In this document: piece by piece, positions 1 through 9,428 of the stretch
Numbering within the stretch: the stretch's first letter is position 1
Layout: each line of letters starts with the position of its first letter
The notes under the pieces: model-generated
What the model was told of the DNA's origin: nothing
Databases searched by the model: none
What the model saw: only the letters and a program-made list of their open reading frames with translations
Made by a program: the position numbers and the translations under genes
From: Pseudomonas sp. MH9.2
Lineage (GTDB): Bacteria > Pseudomonadota > Gammaproteobacteria > Pseudomonadales > Pseudomonadaceae
Direction: 5' to 3'
Length of the DNA: 64,000 nucleotides
Assembly (NCBI RefSeq): GCF_034353875.1
Contig: NZ_CP133784.1
Span: 2,232,001-2,296,000 of the forward strand

Positions 1-508
1 GCACATGCGGGCTTTTCTGCATCAATACCGCCAAGAGCTTGAGGCCGACAGGGTTGAGTTTGAGCAGGCGCCCTTCCCGAGTCACCTCTAAGGTATCGAG
101 GTCGTAAATCAGGTCAGCGACCTGCAGGGTGCGCCTGCCTCCCCCCTGAGCACGGCGCAATACCGCTTCGATTCGTGCAGCGAGTTCGGACAAGGCGAAG
201 GGTTTGAGCAGGTAATCGTCAGCGCCGGAACGGAAGCCTTGCAGCCGGTCGTCCAGTTGATCGCGTGCGGTGAGCATAATTACAGGGGTATCGCGCCGGG
301 CATCCTCGCGCAGCCGCTTGCACAGGGTATAGCCGTCTATACCGGGCAGCATGATATCGAGCACGATCAGGTCATAGTGCTCGGTGGCCGCCAGATGCAA
401 ACCGGAAAGCCCATCCTGCGCGCAGTCGACCGTATAGCCCTTCAAACCCAGGTAATCCGCCAGGTTTGCCAGGATGTCGCGGTTGTCTTCAACCAGCAGA
501 ATTCGCAT
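1..508 (-). CDS. colR: ColR, OmpR-family response regulator (3' end cut by window)
   Basis: This is the DNA-binding response regulator of the ColRS two-component system. In pseudomonads ColRS controls outer-membrane and LPS-modification genes and tolerance to phenol, zinc and polymyxin. The 169 visible residues start MRILLVEDNRD at an ATG. They contain the whole receiver domain: the acidic pair in VEDN, the phospho-acceptor Asp in LIVLDIMLPG at about residue 51, the Thr of MLTAR and the Lys of LLKPF. The start of the winged-helix output domain follows (LTRQ-type linker, then LLKLNPVGLKLL), and the frame runs off the window start. colS would be expected just outside. The symbol rests on recognising the sequence and on the neighbourhood shared with PAO1 (PAP2 gene, groESL). 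A ColR-box-like site lies in the divergent spacer. Confidence 0.9.
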   Translation of the reverse strand, partial: MRILLVEDNRDILANLADYLGLKGYTVDCAQDGLSGLHLAATEHYDLIVLDIMLPGIDGYTLCKRLREDARRDTPVIMLTARDQLDDRLQGFRSGADDYLLKPFALSELAARIEAVLRRAQGGGRRTLQVADLIYDLDTLEVTREGRLLKLNPVGLKLLAVLMQKSPHV

Positions 509-619
509 GGGGTACTCTCTCTGTATGCTGTTAAGGCCTTGAAGCTGGCGCAGCTTAAGGCCAAGTGACGCGCTCGACCAGTTCTAACGGTCAGGACCGG
601 GTCGCTGGGTCGATCTCGC

Positions 620-635
620 TCAACGTTTTTTTCAC
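620..635 (+). promoter_or_regulatory. Candidate ColR binding site upstream of the PAP2 gene
   Basis: The 16 bases TCAACGTTTTTTTCAC fit the ColR-box consensus recalled for P. putida, YYNASNNYTTTTTCAC, at every specified position. The site lies in the 337-base spacer between divergent colR and the PAP2 gene, about 210 bases before the PAP2 start and on its coding strand. A second TTCAC occurs at 642-646 inside an imperfect inverted repeat. Nothing else in 509-845 looks like a gene. Confidence 0.6.
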
Positions 636-845
636 AGCGGGTTCACAACCGCATTACAGTGGCGCTGCCAGACTTTGGCCTTTGCGATCAGGAATCATCA
701 ATACGGTTAGCGCTATCGGCGCCGGCGCGCTATTGGCCTTTACGGTCCACCACTGGTTTGTCCGGGGGGCTGCCGAGCGTCAGTATATTCATCATGCTCC
801 AGGCTGATCGGCCTGGACCCTCTCTCTATGCGCTCAGGATATTTC

Positions 846-1592
846 ATGCCTTCACCTTTTGCCCGCCCCTACTCTCGCCCACTCAATCTTTGGGTGTGCC
901 TGGGTGTCCCCGCCGTTACAGCGGTCATTCTGATCTTGCTGGAACTGACCTCTCTGGACATGGATATCGCCAGGCACCTCTATGACCCGGTAGCGGGAGA
1001 CTTTATCGGTCGACACAGCAATTTCCTTGAAGACGTCCTCCACAACCGCGCAAAACAGGCAGTGATTGCGTTCAGTCTTATTTCCCTGGCTGCCTTTGCC
1101 GGCGCTTTTTTTGTGCAGCGCCTGAAACCGTGGCGCCGCGAACTGGGTTGCCTGGTACTGTCCATGGCGCTGTCCACCGCCTTCGTGACACCCGTCAAAG
1201 TCGTCACCTCGGTGCAATGCCCATGGAGCCTGACTGAGTTCGGCGGCCAAGAAACCTACAGCGAGTTGCTAAGCCCTCGTCCTGCGACCGACAAACCTGG
1301 GCGCTGCTGGCCCGGCGGTCATGCTGCGACCGGCTTTACCCTGTTCGCACTGTTCTTCGCCTTGCGTGATCGCCGTCCTCGCCTGGCACGAGCCGCATTG
1401 GTATTTGCCTTCAGCCTGGGCACGATTTTCTCGATTGGTCGAATGCTGCAAGGTGCGCACTTCTTCTCTCACAACGTCTGGACAGCGGTGTTCTGCTGGC
1501 TGATTTGCCTGGGGTCGTATTACGCCGTGTTATACCGCGCTGAACCGAAGATAGTCCCGGCGAGTAAACCTCTGGTCGCCAAGGCTGGTTGA
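846..1592 (+). CDS. PAP2-family membrane phosphatase
   Basis: An integral membrane phosphatase of the PAP2 superfamily, 248 residues, with about five to six hydrophobic segments. It probably removes phosphate from a lipid or undecaprenyl-phosphate-type substrate in the inner membrane. The three superfamily motifs are present in variant form: K-VVTSVQ-CP (Cys instead of Arg in KX6RP), WPGGHAATG (for PSGH), and GRMLQGAHFFSH (RX5HX3 ending in His instead of Asp). The ATG at 846 is chosen because AGGA lies 6 bases before it. An ATG 18 bases upstream has no ribosome binding site. It is divergent from colR and preceded by a ColR-box-like site, so it may belong to the ColR regulon. The substrate cannot be named from sequence. 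Confidence 0.85.
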   Translation: MPSPFARPYSRPLNLWVCLGVPAVTAVILILLELTSLDMDIARHLYDPVAGDFIGRHSNFLEDVLHNRAKQAVIAFSLISLAAFAGAFFVQRLKPWRRELGCLVLSMALSTAFVTPVKVVTSVQCPWSLTEFGGQETYSELLSPRPATDKPGRCWPGGHAATGFTLFALFFALRDRRPRLARAALVFAFSLGTIFSIGRMLQGAHFFSHNVWTAVFCWLICLGSYYAVLYRAEPKIVPASKPLVAKAG

Positions 1593-1662
1593 TTCTGAGT
1601 CTGTGTGCGGAGCGGAACTTTAACGCTCGCCGCACAGCTCAGCCTCACCGACTACCCGCCAT

Positions 1663-1691
1663 AAAAAAACCCCGCCGAAGCGGGGTTTTTT
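1663..1691. terminator. Bidirectional terminator between PAP2 gene and groEL
   Basis: A perfect GC stem, CCCCGC/GCGGGG, with a short CGAA loop, has an A-run on its left and a T-run on its right. It can therefore end transcription from both convergent genes. Confidence 0.9.
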
Positions 1692-1711
1692 ATGGGAGAG
1701 GTAAAGCTGGC

Positions 1712-3367
<1,656 letters not shown>

Positions 3368-3405
3368 TTAAATACTGGGTAGTAACGGAAATTCGCGGGA
3401 AATAC

Positions 3406-3699
3406 TCAGGCTTCGACGACTGCGAGAATTTCGTTCTCGCTCATCACCAGCAGGTCTTCGCCGTCTATTTTCACAGTGTTGCTGCCGGAGTAAGGGCCAA
3501 ACACCACTTTGTCGCCTACTTTTACGGCCAGCGCACGCACTTCACCGTTGTCCAGCACGCGGCCGGTACCAACAGCAAGGATCTCGCCACGGTTTGGCTT
3601 TTCAGCAGCCGAACCCGGCAGAACGATACCGCCAGCAGTTTTCGATTCTTCTTCGCTGCGACGGATTACGACGCGGTCATGCAGAGGACGAAGCTTCAT
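3406..3699 (-). CDS. groES: Co-chaperonin GroES (Hsp10)
   Basis: The 97-residue lid of the GroEL chamber. It starts [14 protein letters not shown] and carries the mobile loop ([15 protein letters not shown], about residues 17-31) that docks on GroEL, then the roof-forming GEILAVGTG region. It is first gene of the groESL operon. GGAG stands a few bases before its ATG. Heat-shock control is suggested by the sigma-32-like promoter about 140 bases upstream. Confidence 0.99.
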   Translation of the reverse strand: MKLRPLHDRVVIRRSEEESKTAGGIVLPGSAAEKPNRGEILAVGTGRVLDNGEVRALAVKVGDKVVFGPYSGSNTVKIDGEDLLVMSENEILAVVEA

Positions 3700-3838
3700 T
3701 GTCGATCTCCTAATTATGGTTTTGAACGTCCGGTGACTGCACCGGCGGTTTAGAACATCCGGCGTTGCCGGTTACGGTTCGACGAGCGAACCGCAGAATA
3801 CGGTCTGGCGAATCCACCAGAAACCTTGCGGTGACCCT

Positions 3839-3867
3839 TACATAAGGGCGAGCAAGGTGATTACAAG
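3839..3867 (-). promoter_or_regulatory. Sigma-32-type heat-shock promoter of groESL
   Basis: Read on the minus strand, CTTGTAA (-35, 3861-3867) is followed after 13 bases by CCTTATGTA (-10, 3839-3847). This is close to the sigma-32 pattern CTTGAAA-N13-CCCCATNTA. Transcription would begin near 3830, giving a leader of about 130 bases. No CIRCE inverted repeat is present. Apart from this promoter I see nothing definite in the 265-base spacer between groES and fxsA. Confidence 0.7.
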
Positions 3868-3964
3868 GCTTGGCGTGTAATTTTTTTGCAGACAGATACA
3901 GCCTTTTGAAACATATGCGGCACCGGACGGTCCCGCACAGGCCGTTGCGTACAGGCTAGAACGC

Positions 3965-4447
3965 TTACCGATCGCGATGTTCGAACTCACCTTCGATCAC
4001 GTTAGGCTGACGGTTGCCGGGGTGTGCGGCACCGGGACGCTCCGGGCCACCCGCGGCTCGTACGTCATCGGCAAACGCACGCTGGCGGATCGCTTGCTCT
4101 TCAGCGCGCTTGCGCAACGTGTTGACCAGCACCTTACGGGTGAACGGCAACAGGCAGATCAGCCCCAGTACGTCACTGATAAAACCAGGCAGCAGCAGTA
4201 ACCCACCGCCGACGGCGACCATCAGACCTTCCAGCATCTGCTGGGCTGGCAGCTCGCCGCGGGCCAGGCTCTCGCGGGCACGCAGCGCCGTGGCAAAGCC
4301 TGCGATCCGGATCACGAATACGCCGAGCATGGAGCTGGCGACCACCAGCAAGAAGGTCGGCAAAAAGCCAATGGCCATACCCACCTTGACCAGAACAAAC
4401 AGTTCCAGCACTGGAAACAGTAGAAAGAGCAACAGAAAAACGCGCAT
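3965..4447 (-). CDS. fxsA: FxsA-family membrane protein
   Basis: A small cytoplasmic-membrane protein of 160 residues. In E. coli the family is known because overexpressed FxsA relieves exclusion of phage T7 by the F plasmid (PifA). Its cellular role is unclear. Visible are an N-terminal hydrophobic helix with the family motif (FLLFPVLELFVLVKVG), a second hydrophobic segment (FLLVVASSMLGVFVI) and a third, Gly/Leu-rich one (VAVGGGLLLLPGFISDVLGL), followed by a polar tail. The ATG at 4447 is preferred over a TTG one codon earlier, and GAGGA stands upstream of it. It lies immediately before the groESL promoter, as fxsA also does in E. coli, which supports the call. Confidence 0.9.
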   Translation of the reverse strand: MRVFLLLFLLFPVLELFVLVKVGMAIGFLPTFLLVVASSMLGVFVIRIAGFATALRARESLARGELPAQQMLEGLMVAVGGGLLLLPGFISDVLGLICLLPFTRKVLVNTLRKRAEEQAIRQRAFADDVRAAGGPERPGAAHPGNRQPNVIEGEFEHRDR

Positions 4448-4513
4448 CAAATGAGTTCCTCAACGGAAGAATGACTTCCAATAAACCCTATGTGACGTCG
4501 CCAAATCGTGAAT

Positions 4514-5245
4514 TCAAGCCTCTTGGGCTTCATTCGCCGGCCATTTTTCAGCATGGGCCAGCTGGACCAAGGCTTCGCGAACTTGTTTCGGAGTGTTACA
4601 GGAGTGAGCAAAAGCCAGCCAGTATAGACCCTGCCCTATGCGTAAATGCATACCTTCGCTGTCGATACCGACCATCTGTGCGGGCTGCGTCTGCGGCAGA
4701 CCGGACAGCGTGACGTAATGGGCGATGGCGGTAGCGTGGTCGTTATTCATGTGTTCGACCATTGCGGTTTCCGCTGCGCCAGCAAACGGATTGGCCAGGG
4801 CGACCTCATCGAGCCAGTGAATCGCGCCAAAACCGCCGATATAACGGTATCGCACCGGGACCAGCACCCAGAAGTCAAAGTCGTGGGCACTGTGATAGCT
4901 CTGCGATTCGGGGAAATACCGGTAATAACGCTCGGCAGCCGCTTCAATGGCAGCGCTGCCGGTCAGTTTCTCGGCCTCGGCCAGCAGGGTGATACGGCCC
5001 ACCGCCTGTACATCCTCAGCTCCGCGCTCTCCAACCAGCAGCGAGCACTTGGGGTCCTTTTGCAGGTTATGCGTGTGCTGGGCGATGCGGCTGATCAGGA
5101 TCAGTGGCCTGCCCTGATCATCCAGGCAATAAGGCACCACAGAGCCGAACGGGAAGCCGGGCATGGATTTGGAGTGAGTGGACAGCACACCCCGGTATTC
5201 CTTGAGCAGCAATTCTCGGGCATGCTTAGCGGCATTAACGCTCAT
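4514..5245 (-). CDS. HugZ-like pyridoxamine-phosphate-oxidase-fold protein with DUF2470 domain
   Basis: A 243-residue protein with two parts. Residues about 1-150 form an FMN-binding split-barrel of the pyridoxamine 5'-phosphate oxidase type (GVLSTHSKSMPGFPFGSVVPY, then LILISRIAQHTHNL). The C-terminal DUF2470 domain contains EHMNNDHATAI. This pairing is typical of HugZ/HutZ-type haem-utilisation proteins, so haem degradation or storage is possible, but no haem-uptake genes are nearby. The start at 5245 (MSVNAAKHARELL) is decided by AGGAG just upstream; the frame stays open for another 26 codons without a ribosome binding site. It may be co-transcribed with fxsA, 66 bases downstream. Confidence 0.8.
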   Translation of the reverse strand: MSVNAAKHARELLLKEYRGVLSTHSKSMPGFPFGSVVPYCLDDQGRPLILISRIAQHTHNLQKDPKCSLLVGERGAEDVQAVGRITLLAEAEKLTGSAAIEAAAERYYRYFPESQSYHSAHDFDFWVLVPVRYRYIGGFGAIHWLDEVALANPFAGAAETAMVEHMNNDHATAIAHYVTLSGLPQTQPAQMVGIDSEGMHLRIGQGLYWLAFAHSCNTPKQVREALVQLAHAEKWPANEAQEA

Positions 5246-5389
5246 CTTATGACTCCTTATATAGAATCCGTCGAAAACGGACGGGCGCTCGGTATTTTTG
5301 CAGCGCCACCAGAGCAACTCCAAGCGCGGACTCCGCGAGTGTGGGTCATCTGGTAAGGATAACCACCGACTGTTTTATTGGGCACGCGC

Positions 5390-6148
5390 ATGCATTTGAA
5401 AGACAAGATAATTATTATCACTGGCGGTTGCCAGGGTTTGGGCCGTTCGATGGCCGAATATCTCGCGGCCAAAGGCGCGAAGCTGGCCCTGGTGGACTTG
5501 AATCAGGAAAAGCTTGATCAAGCGGTTGCCGCTTGCAAGGCATTGGGCGTGGAAGCACGGTCTTACCTGTGCAACGTCGCTAACGAAGAACAAGTGACGC
5601 AGATGGTTGCTCAAGTTGCCGAGGACTTCGGCGCGATTCACGGCCTGATCAATAACGCAGGGATTCTTCGTGACGGCCTGCTGCTAAGGGTCAAGGACGG
5701 CGAGATGACCAAGATGTCCCTGGCGCAGTGGCAAGCGGTCATCGACGTCAATTTGACCGGCGTATTCTTGTGCACCCGTGAAGTGGCAGCAAAGATGATC
5801 GAACTGAAGAATCAGGGCGCGATCATCAATATCTCTTCGATCTCCCGCGCAGGCAATGTCGGTCAGACCAACTACTCGGCGGCCAAAGCCGGTGTCGCAG
5901 CCGCCACCGTGACCTGGGCCAAGGAACTGGCACGCTATGGCATCCGCGTCGCAGGCATTGCCCCTGGCTTCATCGAAACTGAAATGACCTTGGGCATGAA
6001 GCCTGAAGCGCTGGAAAAAATGACCTCAGGCATCCCGCTCAAGCGCATGGGCAAACCTGAAGAAATCGCCCATTCGGCAGCTTATATTCTGGAGAACGAC
6101 TACTTCAGCGGTCGTATTCTGGAATTGGACGGCGGGTTGCGGATCTAG
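5390..6148 (+). CDS. Short-chain dehydrogenase/reductase, FabG-like
   Basis: A classical NAD(P)-dependent SDR oxidoreductase of 252 residues. The cofactor motif TGGCQGLG is at about residues 10-17, followed by NNAG, the catalytic Ser in NISSISRAG and the YSAAK Tyr-Lys pair. It ends ELDGGLRI. The closest functional analogy is FabG (3-oxoacyl-ACP reductase), but it is not in a fatty-acid cluster and the substrate is unknown. A homologue occupies the same place in PAO1 (PA4389, from memory). The ATG at 5390 has only a weak upstream purine run. An in-frame TTG at 5378 is the alternative start. Confidence 0.85.
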   Translation: MHLKDKIIIITGGCQGLGRSMAEYLAAKGAKLALVDLNQEKLDQAVAACKALGVEARSYLCNVANEEQVTQMVAQVAEDFGAIHGLINNAGILRDGLLLRVKDGEMTKMSLAQWQAVIDVNLTGVFLCTREVAAKMIELKNQGAIINISSISRAGNVGQTNYSAAKAGVAAATVTWAKELARYGIRVAGIAPGFIETEMTLGMKPEALEKMTSGIPLKRMGKPEEIAHSAAYILENDYFSGRILELDGGLRI

Positions 6149-6159
6149 GTTCTATTGCT

Positions 6160-6194
6160 GATCAGGGTCGAGTCAGTCGGACGCGACCCTGATC
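6160..6194. terminator. Long inverted repeat between convergent SDR and DUF481 genes
   Basis: A perfect 11-bp inverted repeat (GATCAGGGTCG / CGACCCTGATC) with a 13-base loop begins 12 bases after the SDR stop codon. Its place between convergent genes fits a transcription terminator, but there is no T-run after the stem on either strand. It may need Rho or serve as a 3'-end stabiliser. Confidence 0.45.
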
Positions 6195-6254
6195 CGTTCG
6201 CAGGGCAGGGGAATGCCTGGTTGCAAGCGCCCCTGCGATAGCCTCATCGGAGGC

Positions 6255-7262
6255 TTACCACGTCACCCCAAAGCCAGCCGTATAGCGGGTCTTGTCGAGA
6301 TCCCCGTCGGAAGAACCGCTAATGAGGTTTTTCTCAGCCTTCAGGTTGAGCGAGGCCCATTCGGTAACTTTGTAACGCAGCCCAATCTCACTGTCCAGAC
6401 TGTAATTGGCAACGCCCGTGAGTGATTTGTTCAATTCGCCATTGGTGAAAAACTCGACCCTCTTGCCAATCAAGAAACGGTTGTAATCCCACTTCATGCC
6501 CGCGGAATAGAAATTGGCTTTCTGACCGTCCGCGTATTCGTAGTCGGTGCGGTTAAGCAACGAACCCAGCGAGAATGCACCCAGCTCGTCATCCCAGAAT
6601 TGATAGCCCGGACCGGTACCGATTGTACGTTGGCGGGTCAAATTTTCTATATCGTCGCGTTTGTAGGTAACACGACCATCCCAGAACCATTTTTCGGTGA
6701 AGAAACGGTCAATGGAGTACTCGGCGCTCCAGTTATCGGTACTGATGAGGCCATCCTGAGTTTCGCGGTTGTACTCGCCTTTGGCGTTATGCCGCCAATC
6801 GCCGTGACGCGCCGAAGTCTTGAAGGCGATGTTGTAATCGTCGGTGTTCTTTTCCGCACGCTGAAAATCCAGCGCGGCATCGATGCTGCCTTTCCAGACC
6901 AGATCCGTAATCACCGGTTTGGGTTTCATGATCTGCTGGATGCTGGCCAGCTCGACAGTCTTGGGCGCCTCACCATTGGCCAGCGTCACCTTGCCATCCT
7001 CGGCCGGCTGCAACGACTTGGCGATTTCGCCGGGGTACTTGTCCTGTTTGACCAGAAGCTTCTGATCACTCTCCAGGGTTTTGATCTGTTTCCAGTCCAG
7101 CGGGATCGCTCCGGCATAATCGGTCTGGAGCAACAACTTACCGCCATCGAAGACTCTAATGGTCCCCGTCAGCCGATCACCATTTTTCAACCAGACGGTA
7201 TCGGCGAGTACAGGTATGGAGGTGCTGATAATAGCAATGCACAGCAAGGTTCTAGACAGCAT
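6255..7262 (-). CDS. DUF481 (YdiY-like) outer-membrane protein
   Basis: A secreted 335-residue protein. It has an N-terminal signal peptide (LLCIAIISTSIPVLA, cleavage about residue 20), then a small beta domain (VWLKNGDRLTGTIRVFDGGKL), and a C-terminal half rich in alternating aromatic/polar strands typical of an outer-membrane beta-barrel, ending TAGFGVTW with a C-terminal aromatic residue. The family is DUF481, named after E. coli YdiY, whose function is not established. The ATG at 7262 is used. A TTG four codons upstream is possible, and neither has a good ribosome binding site. It is transcribed alone and divergently from the alkyltransferase-like gene. Confidence 0.8.
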   Translation of the reverse strand: MLSRTLLCIAIISTSIPVLADTVWLKNGDRLTGTIRVFDGGKLLLQTDYAGAIPLDWKQIKTLESDQKLLVKQDKYPGEIAKSLQPAEDGKVTLANGEAPKTVELASIQQIMKPKPVITDLVWKGSIDAALDFQRAEKNTDDYNIAFKTSARHGDWRHNAKGEYNRETQDGLISTDNWSAEYSIDRFFTEKWFWDGRVTYKRDDIENLTRQRTIGTGPGYQFWDDELGAFSLGSLLNRTDYEYADGQKANFYSAGMKWDYNRFLIGKRVEFFTNGELNKSLTGVANYSLDSEIGLRYKVTEWASLNLKAEKNLISGSSDGDLDKTRYTAGFGVTW

Positions 7263-7397
7263 AAGCAACGACAAGGCTCAGGTTTACAGGGGAATCGGGC
7301 ATCATCTCCAGGACGACAACGAGCAACAAAAGACCCATTACGCGGGCTGTAGTTCCACAAACCCTGCCTTCAAGCGCCTTTCAACAGGAATAAACGC

Positions 7398-7766
7398 GTG
7401 ACCGATCACCCGCCAAAACAGGACGACTCTGCTCAATTAACGCCGGCCGAAGTCCGGCGTAGAGCGCTCTACGTGACCCTCCATCAAATCCCGGAAGGCA
7501 AGGTCGTGAGCTATGGACAGCTGGCTGAATTTGCCGGACTGGGGCGTGCCGCACGCTGGGTTGGGCGCACGTTGAGCCAATTACCGCAGGGCACCTCCCT
7601 CCCCTGGCACCGGGTGCTGGGGGCGGGCGGTAAACTCAGTTTGCCGGTCGGAACCGCCTCAGGCGACGAACAACGTGCGCGTCTAAGGGCTGAAGGCGTC
7701 ATCATCAAAAATAATCGAGTAGATATTCAGTGCCATGGCTGGCGCCCGATAGAGCACAGCGGTTAG
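7398..7766 (+). CDS. Alkyltransferase-like (ATL) DNA-binding protein
   Basis: A 122-residue homologue of the O6-alkylguanine-DNA alkyltransferase C-terminal domain. The reactive Cys of PCHR is replaced by Trp: the motif reads LPWHRVLGAGG. It therefore belongs to the ATL proteins, which flip and bind O6-alkylguanine and hand the lesion to nucleotide-excision repair instead of removing the alkyl group. The helix-turn-helix region (GKVVSYGQLAEFAGL, RWVGRTL) is conserved. The start is GTG at 7398, with AGGA 8 bases upstream. ampG follows 42 bases downstream on the same strand. Confidence 0.88.
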   Translation: MTDHPPKQDDSAQLTPAEVRRRALYVTLHQIPEGKVVSYGQLAEFAGLGRAARWVGRTLSQLPQGTSLPWHRVLGAGGKLSLPVGTASGDEQRARLRAEGVIIKNNRVDIQCHGWRPIEHSG

Positions 7767-7808
7767 AGTGCGCCCTTTGTTTTCGTAACCTGAGGCAGAC
7801 TTCAGCCC

Positions 7809-9368
7809 ATGCCCCGTAAATCCTGGCGCGCCGCGCTCGCCGCTTATGCCAGCCCCTCGACGTTAGTGCTATTGCTGCTCGGATTCGCTGCGGGCATGCC
7901 TTATATGCTCGTGTTTTCCACGCTGTCGGTCTGGCTGCGCGAAGCGGGCGTCGCACGTGAAACCATCGGTTATGCCAGCCTCATCGGCCTGGCTTATGCC
8001 TTCAAGTGGGTCTGGTCACCCCTATTGGACCAATGGCGCCTGCCTTTTCTTGGCAAACTTGGCCGCCGACGATCATGGCTGGTGTTGTCTCAATCCCTGA
8101 TAGTGCTTGGCTTGATCGGCATGGGTTTTTGCGACCCACAAAAACACCTGTCCTGGCTGATTGCTATTGCCGTGCTGGTTGCGTTCTCGTCTGCGACGCA
8201 AGACATCGCCATCGACGCCTATCGTCTGGAAATCGCTGAAGACAGCCGCCAGGCCGCCCTGGCAGCGAGCTACATGTCCGGGTACCGCGTTGCGGCTCTG
8301 CTTTCCACTGCGGGGGCGCTGTATTTTGCCGAAGGCTTCGGCTCGACTGGCTTCAGCTACAAACATTCGGCGTGGGCGGGCACTTACATTCTGTTCGGCC
8401 TTTTGATGCTGCCCGCACTGGTCACCACGATGGTCATGCGAGAGCCACCGGTACCGTTGCGCACCCAGCTGTCCGCAGCGCGCTATGGATTCAACCACCA
8501 GTTGGCGTCAGTCTTTGTGCTGATCATCTTGCTGGTTTCAGTACCCGCGATGTTCACCCAGCTGTACTACACGGACTTTGCCAGCGTGCTGTTCAACGGC
8601 ACCAGCTGGGTCACTCTGCTGCTCGAAGACCGAGCGTTTCTACGCGCCATCCTGTACATCACACTGACCACCCTGTGCCTGTCATCCTTTGGTCGACGCG
8701 GGCTTGCACCCGTCCTGACTCCCGTTAACGACTTCATCAGGCGCTATCGCTGGCAGGCTTTTCTGCTGTTAGGTCTGATCGCAACCTATCGAATGTCAGA
8801 CACGGTCATGGGTGTCATGGCTAACGTATTTTATATCGACCTGGGCTTCACCAAGGACCAGATTGCCAGCGTCAGCAAGCTCTTCGGCCTGGTCATGACC
8901 CTGTTGGGCGCGGGCTTTGGTGGGTTGTTGATCGTTCGTTTCGGCATTCTGCCGATCCTGTTCATCGGCGGCTTTGCCTCAGCGGCCACTAATCTGCTGT
9001 TTTTAATGCTCGCAGACATGGGCCCGAACCTGCGGATGCTCATAGTGACCATCTCCCTGGACAACTTCAGCGCAGGGATGGCTACGTCTGCTTTCGTCGC
9101 CTATCTGTCGAGCCTGACCAACCTCAAGTTCTCGGCGACACAATACGCGCTACTCAGCTCGATCATGCTCTTGTTGCCGCGCCTGATAGGTGGCTATTCC
9201 GGGGTAATGGTAGAAAGGTTTGGCTACCACACCTTCTTCCTGATCACCGCCGTGCTCGGGTTACCAACCCTGGTGATGATCGCCCTGCAATGGGCTCAGG
9301 AGGCACGACGGGCCAAAGCGGTGCAGGTGCCGGAAGCGATTGAAACATCGGTCAGCGAACAGCCTTAG
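7809..9368 (+). CDS. ampG: AmpG-type muropeptide permease (MFS)
   Basis: An inner-membrane major-facilitator transporter, 519 residues, with about 12-14 hydrophobic helices. AmpG imports GlcNAc-anhydroMurNAc muropeptides released during wall turnover, for recycling and for AmpR-dependent beta-lactamase induction. The sequence shows the family's N-terminal pattern (LLGFAAGMPYMLVFSTL, AYAFKWVWSPLLD), a basic loop GRRRSW and the ATQDIAIDAYR segment. The window also holds the whole peptidoglycan synthesis cluster, but ampG is in its own unit. A hairpin terminator follows directly. Confidence 0.9.
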   Translation: MPRKSWRAALAAYASPSTLVLLLLGFAAGMPYMLVFSTLSVWLREAGVARETIGYASLIGLAYAFKWVWSPLLDQWRLPFLGKLGRRRSWLVLSQSLIVLGLIGMGFCDPQKHLSWLIAIAVLVAFSSATQDIAIDAYRLEIAEDSRQAALAASYMSGYRVAALLSTAGALYFAEGFGSTGFSYKHSAWAGTYILFGLLMLPALVTTMVMREPPVPLRTQLSAARYGFNHQLASVFVLIILLVSVPAMFTQLYYTDFASVLFNGTSWVTLLLEDRAFLRAILYITLTTLCLSSFGRRGLAPVLTPVNDFIRRYRWQAFLLLGLIATYRMSDTVMGVMANVFYIDLGFTKDQIASVSKLFGLVMTLLGAGFGGLLIVRFGILPILFIGGFASAATNLLFLMLADMGPNLRMLIVTISLDNFSAGMATSAFVAYLSSLTNLKFSATQYALLSSIMLLLPRLIGGYSGVMVERFGYHTFFLITAVLGLPTLVMIALQWAQEARRAKAVQVPEAIETSVSEQP

Positions 9369-9382
9369 GTTGCGCGGCAAGC

Positions 9383-9410
9383 AAAAAGCCCCGACTCGCG
9401 GGGCTTTTTG
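9383..9410. terminator. Bidirectional terminator between ampG and the MscS-type gene
   Basis: Stem AAAAAGCCCCG / CGGGGCTTTTT with a small loop, flanked by A and T runs. It serves both convergent genes. Confidence 0.9.
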
Positions 9411-9428
9411 TTTTTCAGCAGAGCCGGC

